From assembly GCF_902506555.1 (NCBI RefSeq), contig NZ_LR732707.1:2565290-2629289 (forward strand): 64,000 nt of DNA. Reading direction: 5' to 3'. Both the position numbers and the translations under genes were made by a program. Shown piece by piece: positions 42,805 through 52,368 of the stretch; the first letter of the stretch is position 1, and each line of letters starts with the position of its first letter. Below the pieces are notes generated by a model, which was given only the letters and a program-made list of their open reading frames with translations, was not told the DNA's origin and made no database searches. Source of the DNA: Sphingorhabdus sp. 109 (lineage in GTDB: Bacteria > Pseudomonadota > Alphaproteobacteria > Sphingomonadales > Sphingomonadaceae).

Positions 42805-44919
42805 CTATTGCTGTTCCTGACGCGCGGCTTCGGGAAGCAGGGATTCGGGCGGATTCTGTGGTGGTTGCGGCTTCGGTTTCCTGACCGGTGCGGGGTCCGG
42901 CTTGCGCGGTCCCGGATCCTCGCCGCGACCCAGCACCGAGTCGATCCAGTCCTGGTCCAGACGCGGACTGTCAGCCGCTTCGCCATCTTCCAGATCATAT
43001 TCGAAGCCGCTGCCGGTCTCGATCGGCATGCCGTTTTCATCGACATAAATGCCATCTTCCGGTGCGCCGAACAATTCATCCTCGTCCGGTTCCAGCTGCC
43101 ATTCCGGCAGCACCAGTTCGGTATCGAATTTCTCGACCTTGCGGTTGGCGACTGCCATTTTCATGAATTGCGCGAAGACGCTGGCCGGCGCCCGGCCGCC
43201 TTGCAATCCGCCTACCGGTTTTGCATCGTCTCGTCCCATCCAGACGCCGGTGGTCAGCCCGCTGGAGAAGCCGAGGAACCAGCCATCCTTGTTGCTGCTG
43301 GTGGTTCCGGTCTTGCCGGCAACCGGCCGGCCGATCTGGGCTGCCCGGCCGGTGCCGGTGGCAACCGCGGTCTGCATCAGGTCGGTGATGCCGGCGGCGA
43401 CCCAGGGGTCGACCAGCACGCGGCTGCCGTCGAATTTGCTCTGGTAGAGAATGTCGCCCTTCATCGTCTGCACCTTGGTGATCCCGAAGGGCGTGATGGC
43501 AATGCCCTTGCCGCTGATCGAGGCAAAGGCGCGAGTCATGTCGAGCAGCCGCACATCCGACGTACCGAGCACCATCGACGGGTTGGTGTTGATCGGGGTG
43601 GTGATGCCGAAACGCCGTGCCATATTGGCGATCGACGAAGTGCCGATATCATTGCCGATCGCCGCCGCGACGGTATTTTTGGAGAAGGCAAACGCGGTGC
43701 GGACATCAATGTCCCCGGCATAGCGGTCACCGCTGTTGCGCGGCGTCCAGTTGCCGATGGTGATCGGCTCGTCGGTCACCGTGTCATTGGGCGTATAGCC
43801 CGCTTCCAGCGCCGCCATATAGACGAACACTTTCCAGGCCGAACCGGGCTGGCGAACAGCCTGGGTGGCGCGGTTGTAATTGGAGGTCACATAGTCGGTC
43901 CCGCCGACCATCGCGCGCACCGCGCCATCGCGGTCAATCGCCACCAGCGCGCCCTGGGCACCGGCCGGCACACCGGACTGGATGGCCGCGGTGGCGACGC
44001 GCTGCATATCAAGATCCAGCGTTGTCCAGACCTCGATCGGCTCCACGCTCTCGTCGATCAGCAGGTCCAGCTGCGGCAACGCCCAGTCGGTGAAATAGCG
44101 GACGCTGTTCTGCCGTGGTTCGGGGGCCAGCTTGACCGACGCCGGATTGGTTTGCGCGGCTTCCGATGGGCTAATCGCGCCGGCGTCCTGCATCACCTCC
44201 AGCACCACGGTGGCGCGGCTGATCGCCGCCTTGGCATCGGCGGTGGGCGAGTAGCGTGACGGCGCCTTGACCAGACCGGCGATAATCGCCGCTTCGGCCA
44301 GGTTGAGCTCTCTGGCGCTATGCGCGAAAAAGCGTCGCGACGCCGCGTCGATGCCATAAGCACCGCCACCGTAATAGACTTTGTTCAGATAGAGTTCGAG
44401 AATCTGTTCCTTGGAAAATTTCCGTTCCATCGCCAGCGCGAGCAATATTTCCCGCCCTTTCCGGCCGAAAGTCCGGTTGTTGTTCAGAAATACATTGCGG
44501 GCCAGCTGCTGGGTGATGGTCGAGCCACCCTGCGCCCAATGGCCGCGCTGCATCCTGACCTGCACCGAGCGGGCGATGCCGATCGGGTCAACGCCGGGGT
44601 GATTTTCGTAGCGCCGGTCCTCAACCGCGACCATGGCGGATTTCATGACTTCCGGGATGTCCGCATATTTCAGCCATTCGCCATAGCTCGGACCCATGGA
44701 AAAAAGCTCTTTGCCATTCACGTCGAGCACCCGGATCATCTGGCCGTTGGGAGAGGATTTGAGATCCTCGAAGCCGGGGAGCGAGGAACGGACCACCAGC
44801 ACCGCAACCACAAGGGCAATCGCGGCGAGCAGCCCGACGACCAGACCAGCCTTGGTCAGCCGCCAGAACCATTTGCTTATGGGGCCCTGTTTCTTGCTGC
44901 GTTTTTTGGCCCGCGCCAT
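42805..44919 (-). CDS. Penicillin-binding protein 1A family (class A PBP)
   Basis: Bifunctional peptidoglycan synthase of 704 residues. Basic cytoplasmic tail, one membrane segment (AGLVVGLLAAIALVVAVLVV), then a GT51 domain with AVEDRRYENHPGVDPIGIAR and GGSTITQQLARNVFL. The transpeptidase domain has the nucleophile Ser in PGSAWKVF, then FSKNTVAAA (SxN) and AGKTGTTSSNKDGWF (KTG). A Pro-rich tail (PRKPDPAPVRKPKPQPPQNP) closes it. A -10-like TATAAA lies shortly upstream. Confidence 0.93.
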   Translation of the reverse strand: MARAKKRSKKQGPISKWFWRLTKAGLVVGLLAAIALVVAVLVVRSSLPGFEDLKSSPNGQMIRVLDVNGKELFSMGPSYGEWLKYADIPEVMKSAMVAVEDRRYENHPGVDPIGIARSVQVRMQRGHWAQGGSTITQQLARNVFLNNNRTFGRKGREILLALAMERKFSKEQILELYLNKVYYGGGAYGIDAASRRFFAHSARELNLAEAAIIAGLVKAPSRYSPTADAKAAISRATVVLEVMQDAGAISPSEAAQTNPASVKLAPEPRQNSVRYFTDWALPQLDLLIDESVEPIEVWTTLDLDMQRVATAAIQSGVPAGAQGALVAIDRDGAVRAMVGGTDYVTSNYNRATQAVRQPGSAWKVFVYMAALEAGYTPNDTVTDEPITIGNWTPRNSGDRYAGDIDVRTAFAFSKNTVAAAIGNDIGTSSIANMARRFGITTPINTNPSMVLGTSDVRLLDMTRAFASISGKGIAITPFGITKVQTMKGDILYQSKFDGSRVLVDPWVAAGITDLMQTAVATGTGRAAQIGRPVAGKTGTTSSNKDGWFLGFSSGLTTGVWMGRDDAKPVGGLQGGRAPASVFAQFMKMAVANRKVEKFDTELVLPEWQLEPDEDELFGAPEDGIYVDENGMPIETGSGFEYDLEDGEAADSPRLDQDWIDSVLGRGEDPGPRKPDPAPVRKPKPQPPQNPPESLLPEAARQEQQ

Positions 44920-45006
44920 ATTGATCCACCCATTTTATACCAAACCAGAATTTTTCTAGCGTTCCGGTGCCTTACCGTAGGCTGAACAGGGAAGCACAGA
45001 AAAAAG

Positions 45007-45405
45007 TCAGTCGTGTTTGGGTTCGAACGCCATGGCCGCGCTGTTCATGCAGTAGCGAAGTCCGGTTTCGGTCGGCCCGTCGGGAAAGACATGGCCGAGA
45101 TGTCCGTCGCAACTGGAACAGCGTATTTCGATCCGCCGCATGCCATGGCTATTGTCCTCGATCTCGGTCACCGCTTCGGCATCGGCCGGCGCGGAAAAGC
45201 TGGGCCAGCCGCAACCGCTGTCGAATTTGCTGTCCGATTCAAACAATTTGCTGCCACAGCCGGCGCAGAAAAACTCGCCATCCCGATATTCGGTGTTCAA
45301 TGCGCCGGTAAAGGGTCGCTCGGTGCCCGCTTCGCGCAGCACGTGATATTGCTCCGGAGAAAGCCGTTGCCGCCACTGCTCGTCGCTCATTATTGTTTTT
45401 TCCAT
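45007..45405 (-). CDS. msrB: Peptide-methionine (R)-S-oxide reductase MsrB
   Basis: Repair enzyme of 132 residues. Zinc Cys pairs are C47/C50 (CAGC) and C96/C99 (CSSC). The catalytic Cys is C119 in [23 protein letters not shown] and [11 protein letters not shown] are family blocks. The start may be 45405 or the Met five codons later. No signal peptide, so cytoplasmic. Confidence 0.94.
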   Translation of the reverse strand: MEKTIMSDEQWRQRLSPEQYHVLREAGTERPFTGALNTEYRDGEFFCAGCGSKLFESDSKFDSGCGWPSFSAPADAEAVTEIEDNSHGMRRIEIRCSSCDGHLGHVFPDGPTETGLRYCMNSAAMAFEPKHD

Positions 45406-45518
45406 TGGCGTTAAATGGGCATTTAACCGCAGCCGGTCAAGGGACTGGCGAGGGAAGCCGGCTCGCCCGGTTTCATGCTTAACAGGATGTTAGGCATATT
45501 GGGACAGAATGCGGGGTT

Positions 45519-46064
45519 ATGAAGATTGTGGTGAAATTCCTGCTGAGCATGGCATTGTTCTGCGTAACTCTGGCGGTTCCGCCAGCGCAGTTGCAGGCGC
45601 AATGCCGTCTCTGCGCCACCAGTGCCGGAACTGACAGCGTCTCTGATACGGCATCGGGGAAGACGGAAATACCCTTGCAGATCGAAATTACCGCCAATCT
45701 CGATTTTTCCCGCATGGCCCTGCTGAGCCGGAGCGGCGGCGTGGTCAGTATCGATCCGATGTCTGGTGACAAACATATACAGGGCAGTATCGCCAATCTG
45801 GGCGGTATGGCGTTGCACGGCGAAGGGCGTCTGACCGGCGAACCGGGCCGGAGCGTGCGGATATTTTTGCCAGAGCGGATACAGCTGAGCGCGCCCAATG
45901 GTTCAACGGCCGAACTGGAGCAACTGGAAACCGATTTGCCGGCGTTGGCGCGGCTCGATCCTTCCGGACGGCTGACCTTCGCCTTTGGCGGGCAGCTGCG
46001 GGTCCGCGGTGATGCCAGTGGCCGGTTTCGCGGCCGCATCGCGATTACCGCCGACTATGAGTGA
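45519..46064 (+). CDS. Orphan DUF4402-like secreted protein
   Basis: Exported protein of 181 residues: signal peptide MKIVVKFLLSMALFCVTLAV plus PPAQLQAQ, then a CRLC motif at the mature N-terminus. The C-terminal FGGQLRVRGDASGRFRGRIA then ITADYE lines up with the pilin-like protein at 20523 (VGGTLSVAANQADGAYSGTF then SVSVDYQ), so I read it as a distant DUF4402 member. It is more charged than the other. No chaperone or usher gene is near. It could be a tip or adaptor subunit for that system, which is an inference. Confidence 0.6.
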   Translation: MKIVVKFLLSMALFCVTLAVPPAQLQAQCRLCATSAGTDSVSDTASGKTEIPLQIEITANLDFSRMALLSRSGGVVSIDPMSGDKHIQGSIANLGGMALHGEGRLTGEPGRSVRIFLPERIQLSAPNGSTAELEQLETDLPALARLDPSGRLTFAFGGQLRVRGDASGRFRGRIAITADYE

Positions 46065-46079
46065 AGCCGCGCTTTTGTC

Positions 46080-47108
46080 CTAGCGACCGCTGGCCGCTTT
46101 CCGGGCGATCAGCAGCAGTTCTTCCTCCAGAAGTACCTGATCGGGCTGGCCGCTGCTTTTCATCGCGATCTCGAGTTGCAATATCCGCTCGATCAACCGC
46201 GCGATATGGGCCGAGGACCAGATGCGCAGCTGCCGCTTGAAATGTTTCTGTTCCTTGAAAAAGACGCTGGGATGACCGGCGACGGAATCGACATTGCCGC
46301 CCTTGTCCACCTTGCTGCGCAGCTCGGCAAGCTTGGCAAGATGACGGAGCATGATCCGGATCAGGCCGATCTCGCTGATGCCCTGCGCCCGGCTCGCGGC
46401 AATTTCCTGCGCCAGTCGGGCCGCATCGCCATTGAGCGCCGCGTGGATCAGCAGGCTGATATCCTCCTCGTCATTCTCGGCGCCCAGCAGCAGCAGTATA
46501 TCCTCGTCCGGCGCAAGCGGATTGTCCGGTGTCGCATCGAGATAAAGCGCAATCTTCTCGACTTCCATTCGCGCCAGGACCAGATCATTGCTGGTCAGGG
46601 CAGCAATTTCCTGCGCCATGTCCCGGCCCAGTTTGAGTCCTTCTCTCTGAGCCATGGTCTGGATGGTCGCCGCTGCCTGTTGCGGTGTCGTTTCGTAACA
46701 GGTCGCGATCAACGCATCGGGTGCGGCGATGATGGTCTTGGCCAGTGCAGTCTTGTCACCCATGCCGGGGGCGATGACAAATACCGGATCGCCGACGGTA
46801 TCGCTAGCCAGAAGATTGTCGATTGCCGCTGTCGCGCGGACCGCTTCGCCGCTGTTGAGCCGCAAGACGAGAAAGCGCTTGTCGCCAAACAGCGATGCGG
46901 AATTGGCTTCGTCATTGAGACGGGCGGGCCCGTCGGCAATATCGCTGATCGTCAGATCGACCCGCTCCGCGCTTTCTACCAGCGGCTTGACCAGTTCCTC
47001 GACGAGCGCCTGACAGCGGGTAACGTTGGGGCCGCACAGCAGGACCAGTCTGAATTGATCGGGAGCGGCATGAAAACGCCTGACAATCTCTTCCGGCTTT
47101 GCCTTCAT
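46080..47108 (-). CDS. holA: DNA polymerase III delta subunit HolA
   Basis: Clamp-loader subunit of 342 residues. N-terminal EEIVRRFHAAPDQFRLVLLCGPN and the AAA-like FGDKRFLVLRL are present, with the helical C-terminal part (EIGLIRIMLRHLAKLAELRS). Start overlaps lptE by four bases, and leuS lies further upstream, an order conserved in alphaproteobacteria. Confidence 0.92.
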   Translation of the reverse strand: MKAKPEEIVRRFHAAPDQFRLVLLCGPNVTRCQALVEELVKPLVESAERVDLTISDIADGPARLNDEANSASLFGDKRFLVLRLNSGEAVRATAAIDNLLASDTVGDPVFVIAPGMGDKTALAKTIIAAPDALIATCYETTPQQAAATIQTMAQREGLKLGRDMAQEIAALTSNDLVLARMEVEKIALYLDATPDNPLAPDEDILLLLGAENDEEDISLLIHAALNGDAARLAQEIAASRAQGISEIGLIRIMLRHLAKLAELRSKVDKGGNVDSVAGHPSVFFKEQKHFKRQLRIWSSAHIARLIERILQLEIAMKSSGQPDQVLLEEELLLIARKAASGR

Positions 47109-47626
47109 GGCTGCGGCAACGCGCTGGCCTCTTTCCGGGCAAACAGGGACAGCCGGGTGACTATCTGGCTGGCCACGCGGGTCGCCAGATTTTCCAGTGC
47201 CGTATCTTCTGCGGCTACGGTCGCATATTCCGACGAGACCACATCGATGCCCGCATCGGAACCGGCCGTGGCATCGAGAACAATTACGGAATCGGAGAGG
47301 CGAACCAGCTGATAGCGGGCGCGCAGGGTTCTGCGCTCGCGGGTGATCCGGTCATCGCTGCGCACACCAAAACCGGCAATTTTGTCTTCCAGCGCGACGG
47401 TCAGCCGATATTTGGTCTGCTGCCCCTCGAACGCGCCGAGCTGGTCCTTCAGTGCGTTGCGGGTCAGCCATCCGGCCTTGCCGGCAATCGGTTCAATTTC
47501 GACATTGCCCAGTTCCTGCGCAACGACGCCATTCGTGCCGCCAGCATAAAGCGGCCGCAGGTTGCAGCCGGCGAGCATCGTCGACAAGGCCACGACCAAG
47601 GTGATCCGGGCGATCACGGAACTCAT
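47105..47626 (-). CDS. lptE: LPS-assembly lipoprotein LptE
   Basis: Outer-membrane lipoprotein of 173 residues that plugs LptD. Lipobox STMLAGC after a short hydrophobic signal, then the family NLRPLYAGG motif, [20 protein letters not shown] and [20 protein letters not shown]. Overlaps leuS and holA by four bases each. Confidence 0.9.
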   Translation of the reverse strand: MSSVIARITLVVALSTMLAGCNLRPLYAGGTNGVVAQELGNVEIEPIAGKAGWLTRNALKDQLGAFEGQQTKYRLTVALEDKIAGFGVRSDDRITRERRTLRARYQLVRLSDSVIVLDATAGSDAGIDVVSSEYATVAAEDTALENLATRVASQIVTRLSLFARKEASALPQP

Positions 47627-50151
47627 ATGACGATATTGACCAGTCGGTCGGGCACGACAATCACCTTCTTTATTTCCGCTCCGTCCAGGCTACGCTGCAC
47701 CTTCTCGGATGCGAGAGCAAGCTCTTCGAGCTGATCCTTGCTGCTGCCCTTGGCCACGGTGATCGTATCGCGCAATTTCCCGCGTACCTGAATGGCTATC
47801 GTGACCTCGTCATCGACCAGCAGACTCTCGTCCACCTCGGGCCACGGCGCGTCGGCGATCAGGCCGCTTTCGCCGAACAAGGCCCAGGCTTCCTCGGCAA
47901 TGTGCGGGACCATCGGCGCAACGATCCGCGCAAGGGAACGGATGGCCGTGGTCCGGTCTGCGGACGGCTGTGATTTTTCGATCAGATTGACCAGTTCGAA
48001 TATTTTCGCGACCGCCTTGTTGAAGGAAAGGGCCTCGACGTCGCCAGCCACACCGGCGACGGTCTGGTGGAGCTTGCGGCGAAGCGCCTTGTCTTCGCCT
48101 GTATCGACATTGTCGGGCACCGCGATGAACAGACGCCACAGCCGCTGGACAAAGCGCCAGCTGCCTTCGATACCCGCTTCGGACCAGGGCAGGTCGCGCT
48201 CGGGCGGGCTGTCGGAGAGCATGAAGAAACGCACCGCGTCGGCGCCATATTGTTCGATGATCGGATCGGGGTCGACGACATTTTTCTTCGACTTCGACAT
48301 TTTCTCGACCCGGCCGGTGGTGACCGGCGACCCGTCGGCGATCACCGCCCAGTCGCTACCGTTTTTCTCGACCTCGTCAGGCGACAGCCAGCTGCCATCA
48401 CCATGTTTGTAGGTTTCGTGGGTCACCATGCCCTGGGTGAACAGGCTCTCGAACGGCTCGGCAAAATCCAGCTTGCCGATGCTCGCCAGAGCGCGGGTCC
48501 AGAAGCGGGCATAAAGCAGATGCAGGATCGCATGTTCGACGCCGCCGATATATTGCGTCACCGGCAGCCATTTGCTGACCACTTCGGGATCAAAGGGCCG
48601 GTCGTCGGGCTGGCTGGCAAAGCGCAGGAAATACCAGCTGCTGTCGACAAAAGTGTCGAGCGTGTCGGTCTCGCGCCGCGCCGCCTTGCCGCATTTCGGG
48701 CAGTCGACATGTTTCCACGTCGCGTGGCGTTCCAGCGGATTGCCCGGCGTTTCGAAATCAATATCTTCGGGCAGCACGATCGGCAGCTGGTCCTTGGGCA
48801 CCGGGACCGGACCGCAAGCATCGCAATGAATGATCGGGATTGGCGTGCCCCAATAGCGCTGGCGCGAAACGCCCCAGTCGCGCAGCCGCCATGTGGTCTG
48901 GGCATTGCCCCAGCCTTCGGACCCCGCGCGATCGATAATCGCCTGCTGCGCCGATTCCACGGTCATGCCGTCGAGAAACGCGCTGTTCACGATCTTGCCG
49001 GGACCGGTATAGGCCTCGTCCCCGATATATTCTGCAGCGGTTTCATCGCCGTCCGAGACAACGCGCTTGACCGGCAGGTCATATTTGCGGGCAAAGTCGA
49101 GATCGCGCTGATCATGCGCCGGCACGCCGAATACCGCGCCGGTGCCATAATCCATCAGTACGAAATTGGCGACATAGACCGGCAGCTGCCAGTCGGGATC
49201 GAGCGGATGGGTGACGGTCAGGCCGGTATCGAAGCCCTTCTTCTCCATCGTCTCGAGCTCGGCAGCGGTCGTGCCGCCAGCTTTGCATTCTTCGGCAAAG
49301 GCCGCGAGCGCATCATTCTGGCCGGCAAGTTTCTGGGTCAGCGGATGGTCGGCCGACAGCGCGACAAAGCTGGCCCCGAAAATCGTGTCGGGCCGGGTCG
49401 AGAACACCTCCACGCTGGCGATACCGTCTCGCGCTTCGGCGAGCTGAAAATGGAATTGCAGGCCCTGCGACTTGCCGATCCAGTTCTCCTGCATCAGCCG
49501 CACTTTTTCCGGCCAGCCTTTGAGATCGCCCAGTCCGGTGAGCAGATTTTCAGCAAAATCGGTGATTTTGAGAAACCACTGGCTGAGCTTGCGCTTCTCG
49601 ACCGGCGCGCCGGACCGCCAGCCCTTGCCATCGATCACCTGCTCGTTGGCGAGCACGGTCATGTCGACCGGATCCCAGTTGACCGCCGATTCCTTGCGAT
49701 AGACCAGGCCGCCCTCGAACAGATCGATGAAAAGCGCCTGTTCCTGGCCATAATATCCCGGCTCGCAGGTCGCCAGTTCGCGGCTCCAGTCAAAGGCGAA
49801 ACCCAAAGTCTTCAGCTGGCTGCGCATCGAGGCGATATTGGCCCGGGTCCATTCGCCGGGATGGACTTTCTTTTCCATCGCGGCATTTTCCGCCGGCATG
49901 CCGAAGGCGTCCCAGCCCATCGGATGGAGCACTTCAAAGCCTTGCATGCGCCGGAAACGGGCGAGCACGTCGCCCATCGTATAGTTGCGGACATGGCCCA
50001 TGTGGATGCGGCCCGAGGGATAGGGAAACATCTCGAGCACATAGCTGCGCGGCTTGCTGCTGGCGTCGTCCGCTTCGAAAGTGCCGGCACTTGCCCAGCG
50101 CTCTTGCCAGCGTTTGTCCGCCGCCAGTGGATTGAATCGCTGATCGGTCAT
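47623..50151 (-). CDS. leuS: Leucyl-tRNA synthetase LeuS
   Basis: Class I synthetase of 842 residues. HIGH box in [20 protein letters not shown], zinc-binding Cys in [20 protein letters not shown] and the KMSKS box in [15 protein letters not shown] are present, with the editing domain between. The C-terminal part ends with [19 protein letters not shown], a normal end. It lies 27 bp after the DUF3576 gene. Confidence 0.97.
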   Translation of the reverse strand: MTDQRFNPLAADKRWQERWASAGTFEADDASSKPRSYVLEMFPYPSGRIHMGHVRNYTMGDVLARFRRMQGFEVLHPMGWDAFGMPAENAAMEKKVHPGEWTRANIASMRSQLKTLGFAFDWSRELATCEPGYYGQEQALFIDLFEGGLVYRKESAVNWDPVDMTVLANEQVIDGKGWRSGAPVEKRKLSQWFLKITDFAENLLTGLGDLKGWPEKVRLMQENWIGKSQGLQFHFQLAEARDGIASVEVFSTRPDTIFGASFVALSADHPLTQKLAGQNDALAAFAEECKAGGTTAAELETMEKKGFDTGLTVTHPLDPDWQLPVYVANFVLMDYGTGAVFGVPAHDQRDLDFARKYDLPVKRVVSDGDETAAEYIGDEAYTGPGKIVNSAFLDGMTVESAQQAIIDRAGSEGWGNAQTTWRLRDWGVSRQRYWGTPIPIIHCDACGPVPVPKDQLPIVLPEDIDFETPGNPLERHATWKHVDCPKCGKAARRETDTLDTFVDSSWYFLRFASQPDDRPFDPEVVSKWLPVTQYIGGVEHAILHLLYARFWTRALASIGKLDFAEPFESLFTQGMVTHETYKHGDGSWLSPDEVEKNGSDWAVIADGSPVTTGRVEKMSKSKKNVVDPDPIIEQYGADAVRFFMLSDSPPERDLPWSEAGIEGSWRFVQRLWRLFIAVPDNVDTGEDKALRRKLHQTVAGVAGDVEALSFNKAVAKIFELVNLIEKSQPSADRTTAIRSLARIVAPMVPHIAEEAWALFGESGLIADAPWPEVDESLLVDDEVTIAIQVRGKLRDTITVAKGSSKDQLEELALASEKVQRSLDGAEIKKVIVVPDRLVNIVI

Positions 50152-50178
50152 TGCGGCCCCATGATGTGGCAGGAAGGT

Positions 50179-50628
50179 TTAGTTGGTGATCGCACCGCGC
50201 CGCAAATCGCGGGCCTTGGTGAGGATGATCTGTTCGAGCTTTTGCGTGGTCGCGGCCTTGACCGGGGCGTCTACCCAGGTGCCGTTCTGCGCGACCTGGC
50301 GTGACGCTGCAACGCGCAGGGCGTCGGCGCGCAAATCCTGGTCGAGGATCGAGACGTTGATCTTCATCCGCTCACCGGGATTTTGCGGGTTTACATACCA
50401 GTCGGTCAGGATCACGCCGCCATTGCTGTCGGTCTGGGTCAGCGGCATGAAGGACAGGGCGTCGAGCGATGCGCGCCACAAATAGCTGTTCACGCCAATG
50501 GTGGTGACCTGAGACGCCGCCAGATCGGCCTGGGGCCGTTCCTTGCCGCCGCAAGCGGAAAGCATGGTCAAAGTCAGCAGGCTGGCGGTTGCAGACCGCA
50601 GGACTAGGGATGATTTGAGGCGGGACAT
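50179..50628 (-). CDS. DUF3576 family lipoprotein
   Basis: Protein of 149 residues from the ATG at 50628, which has AGGAG six nt upstream. Signal peptide with lipobox TMLSACGGK. The body contains GVNSYLWRASLDALSFMPLT then GGVILTDWYVNPQNPGERM, the DUF3576 signature. The family is commonly found upstream of leuS in alphaproteobacteria; its function is unknown, probably in the envelope. Confidence 0.87.
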   Translation of the reverse strand: MSRLKSSLVLRSATASLLTLTMLSACGGKERPQADLAASQVTTIGVNSYLWRASLDALSFMPLTQTDSNGGVILTDWYVNPQNPGERMKINVSILDQDLRADALRVAASRQVAQNGTWVDAPVKAATTQKLEQIILTKARDLRRGAITN

Positions 50629-50977
50629 GAAGCGCTCCTGGTTGCATTTAGCGCCGGCACGAAATCTTTTCGCAGGATTTGTTCCGGACATGATATCATT
50701 TCAGCGCTCTCTATAAATGCTTTGCCGCGAGGGGCAAGCATAAGCGCATGATTCGCTCTTGTGCGGCGCGGACTGAACCGCGGTTGAATGGCAGGAATAT
50801 CATCTCCGGTTCATGTTTTTCCTGCTAGGCAGTGCAACAATGTCCGGACAAAAGCGTAACCGAACTGCAACAGAAACATGCTAGTTTGGGAAAATCGGAC
50901 AAAAACAAGATGTTGACTCGTGCAGTCCAGCAGAATTTGTTATACCAAAAGCCATAAGTAAGGGAAGCGGCTTCATC
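50629..50977. other. Non-coding gap between divergent DUF3576 and secreted-protein genes
   Basis: 349 bp with no credible frame. It holds an imperfect hairpin (50717-50741, nine pairs and one bulged T) and the octamer TCCGGACA twice (50683-50690; 50843-50850, the latter inside the perfect palindrome TGTCCGGACA). Promoters for both genes must lie here, but no hexamer pair with good spacing was found: TTGACT (50913) and TATACC (50941) are 22 bp apart. Confidence 0.5.
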
Positions 50978-51715
50978 ATGACGAAAAAGGTCAGTCATTT
51001 CGGTTGGTTAGCGACGGGACTCGCAATCTCTGGCCTTGCCATGACTCCTGCTCTGGCGAAGGTTATTTCCGGTGGCAGCGATATCGTATCGCTGAAAACC
51101 CTCGGTTCGATCGGTTCCTTTACCGTCGCCGGTGCCGACCCTGATCTCGTTGCGAAATATAATCTGAACGCCTTGCGCGGCAACGCCAGTTTCAAATTCA
51201 CTCCCTCCGGCGGTACCCGTGACGGCGAACGTTCGGTTACCGTGGTCGTCCGCCAGAAGTCGGACGCTGTTTCGATTCGTGAAAATATTCTCGCTGCGGC
51301 ACCCGGATCGGGCGTTGCAAGCGCAGCAAAAATCGCGCCCGTTTCCTATAGTCTCGGCGCTGCAAAGGGCCTGAAGAGCTTCGCGATTCCGGTCAAGAAG
51401 CTGAACGGCAATATGCCGGATCTCTCGGAAATCGGTGCTGGCAGAATGCTGGGCGAGGAAGAGGATGGCAAGAAGAGCCGTTTCAACCCGCGCATGTCGA
51501 TTGATGCTTCGGCCCCGATCAACGCCGCGCCGCGCGCTCTGGATGACAGCCAGAAAGATTATACGCTGGATGTCGGCGGAAGCTATTCGCTGACCCGCAA
51601 TTTGCAAGTCACCGCCGGTGTCCGGATCAATAACGAGCGTGACCGGATGGCGCCACTGACCGACAGCCGTCAGGACAGCCAGGCCGTCTATGTCGGAACC
51701 CAGTTCCGCTTCTAG
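50978..51715 (+). CDS. Secreted protein with a C-terminal beta-barrel-like repeat
   Basis: Exported protein of 245 residues with signal peptide (about 1-27, ending TPALA|K). The body has FTPSGGTRDGERSVTVVVRQ. The last 50 residues form amphipathic strands (YTLDVGGSYSLTRNLQVTAG and VYVGTQFRF), and the chain ends in Phe, like outer-membrane barrel proteins. I do not recognise a named family. Shine-Dalgarno AGGGAAG precedes the ATG. Confidence 0.75.
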   Translation: MTKKVSHFGWLATGLAISGLAMTPALAKVISGGSDIVSLKTLGSIGSFTVAGADPDLVAKYNLNALRGNASFKFTPSGGTRDGERSVTVVVRQKSDAVSIRENILAAAPGSGVASAAKIAPVSYSLGAAKGLKSFAIPVKKLNGNMPDLSEIGAGRMLGEEEDGKKSRFNPRMSIDASAPINAAPRALDDSQKDYTLDVGGSYSLTRNLQVTAGVRINNERDRMAPLTDSRQDSQAVYVGTQFRF

Positions 51716-51737
51716 ACCGAAGAATCCCGCTTAGAGC

Positions 51738-52313
51738 CTAACGCAAAGCGTCAATTGCAGCCCATCCGTGGGTGAGCCGGCTTTTGTGCGTTCGATAGCG
51801 ATTCCGGTTCATCCCGCCCAGATAGACCACCGGGCCTAGGCACAATGCGGATAGACGCAACGCCTGCAACGGATTCAGGGGACGCTGGCCGGGGTGCGAG
51901 CGGGTCGCGAATATCGGCGACAGGAAATACAGGTCTGCGCCGACCTGATTCGCTTGCGCAATCTCGCGGGCATCATGCACCGGAGCGCTGTGCAGCAGCC
52001 CTTGCGGCAGCATCCGCCGCTTGCTGCGGCGATGCACGCCGTCGGCGCCCCACGATCGCGCCAGCGACGGTGATCCGGCTAGAAACAGTATATGACCATG
52101 CCGCCGGGCGAGCTTTTTCACGGTATTGAAGCGGACCCGCCGCGCCGCTGTTTCCAGATGATAATGGCGAAAGACGATCCCGCTCCCGCGCGGCAGCCTT
52201 CTTACGGCCTGTTCGAGAATTGCGTCATTGCGTTTGTCGGTGAACAGCCACAGCGGCGGCAGGGTCCTACCCGTCTGGTGGGGCAAATGGGCGCGGGGCT
52301 GGTCTCGCAACAT
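51738..52313 (-). CDS. Divergent thiamine phosphate synthase/TenI-like protein
   Basis: About 191 residues with a ThiE/TenI barrel pattern: LWLFTDKRN, LFLAGSPSLARSWGADGVHR, VHDAREIAQANQVGADLYFL, SPIFATRSHPGQRPLNPLQ, then GPVVYLGGMN. The canonical DGVHLGQ reads DGVHRRS and the phosphate-binding GGI end reads GGMN, so synthase activity is doubtful. No other thi genes are near. The gene faces the secreted-protein gene and is divergent from the YggS-type gene. Confidence 0.7.
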   Translation of the reverse strand: MLRDQPRAHLPHQTGRTLPPLWLFTDKRNDAILEQAVRRLPRGSGIVFRHYHLETAARRVRFNTVKKLARRHGHILFLAGSPSLARSWGADGVHRRSKRRMLPQGLLHSAPVHDAREIAQANQVGADLYFLSPIFATRSHPGQRPLNPLQALRLSALCLGPVVYLGGMNRNRYRTHKSRLTHGWAAIDALR

Positions 52314-52368
52314 AAGCAGGCCTATAGACGCTCATCTGGCGAAAGAGAATGATTGAGAGAGATTACCC

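Noticed and set aside
48067-50304. Long open frame (745 codons) on the plus strand across leuS
   Set aside because: It is antisense to a complete leuS with all motifs, lacks family motifs of its own, and reflects GC-rich codon bias.
50913-50946. TTGACT/TATACC as a promoter for the secreted-protein gene
   Set aside because: The 22-bp spacing is too long for a sigma70 promoter without an activator.
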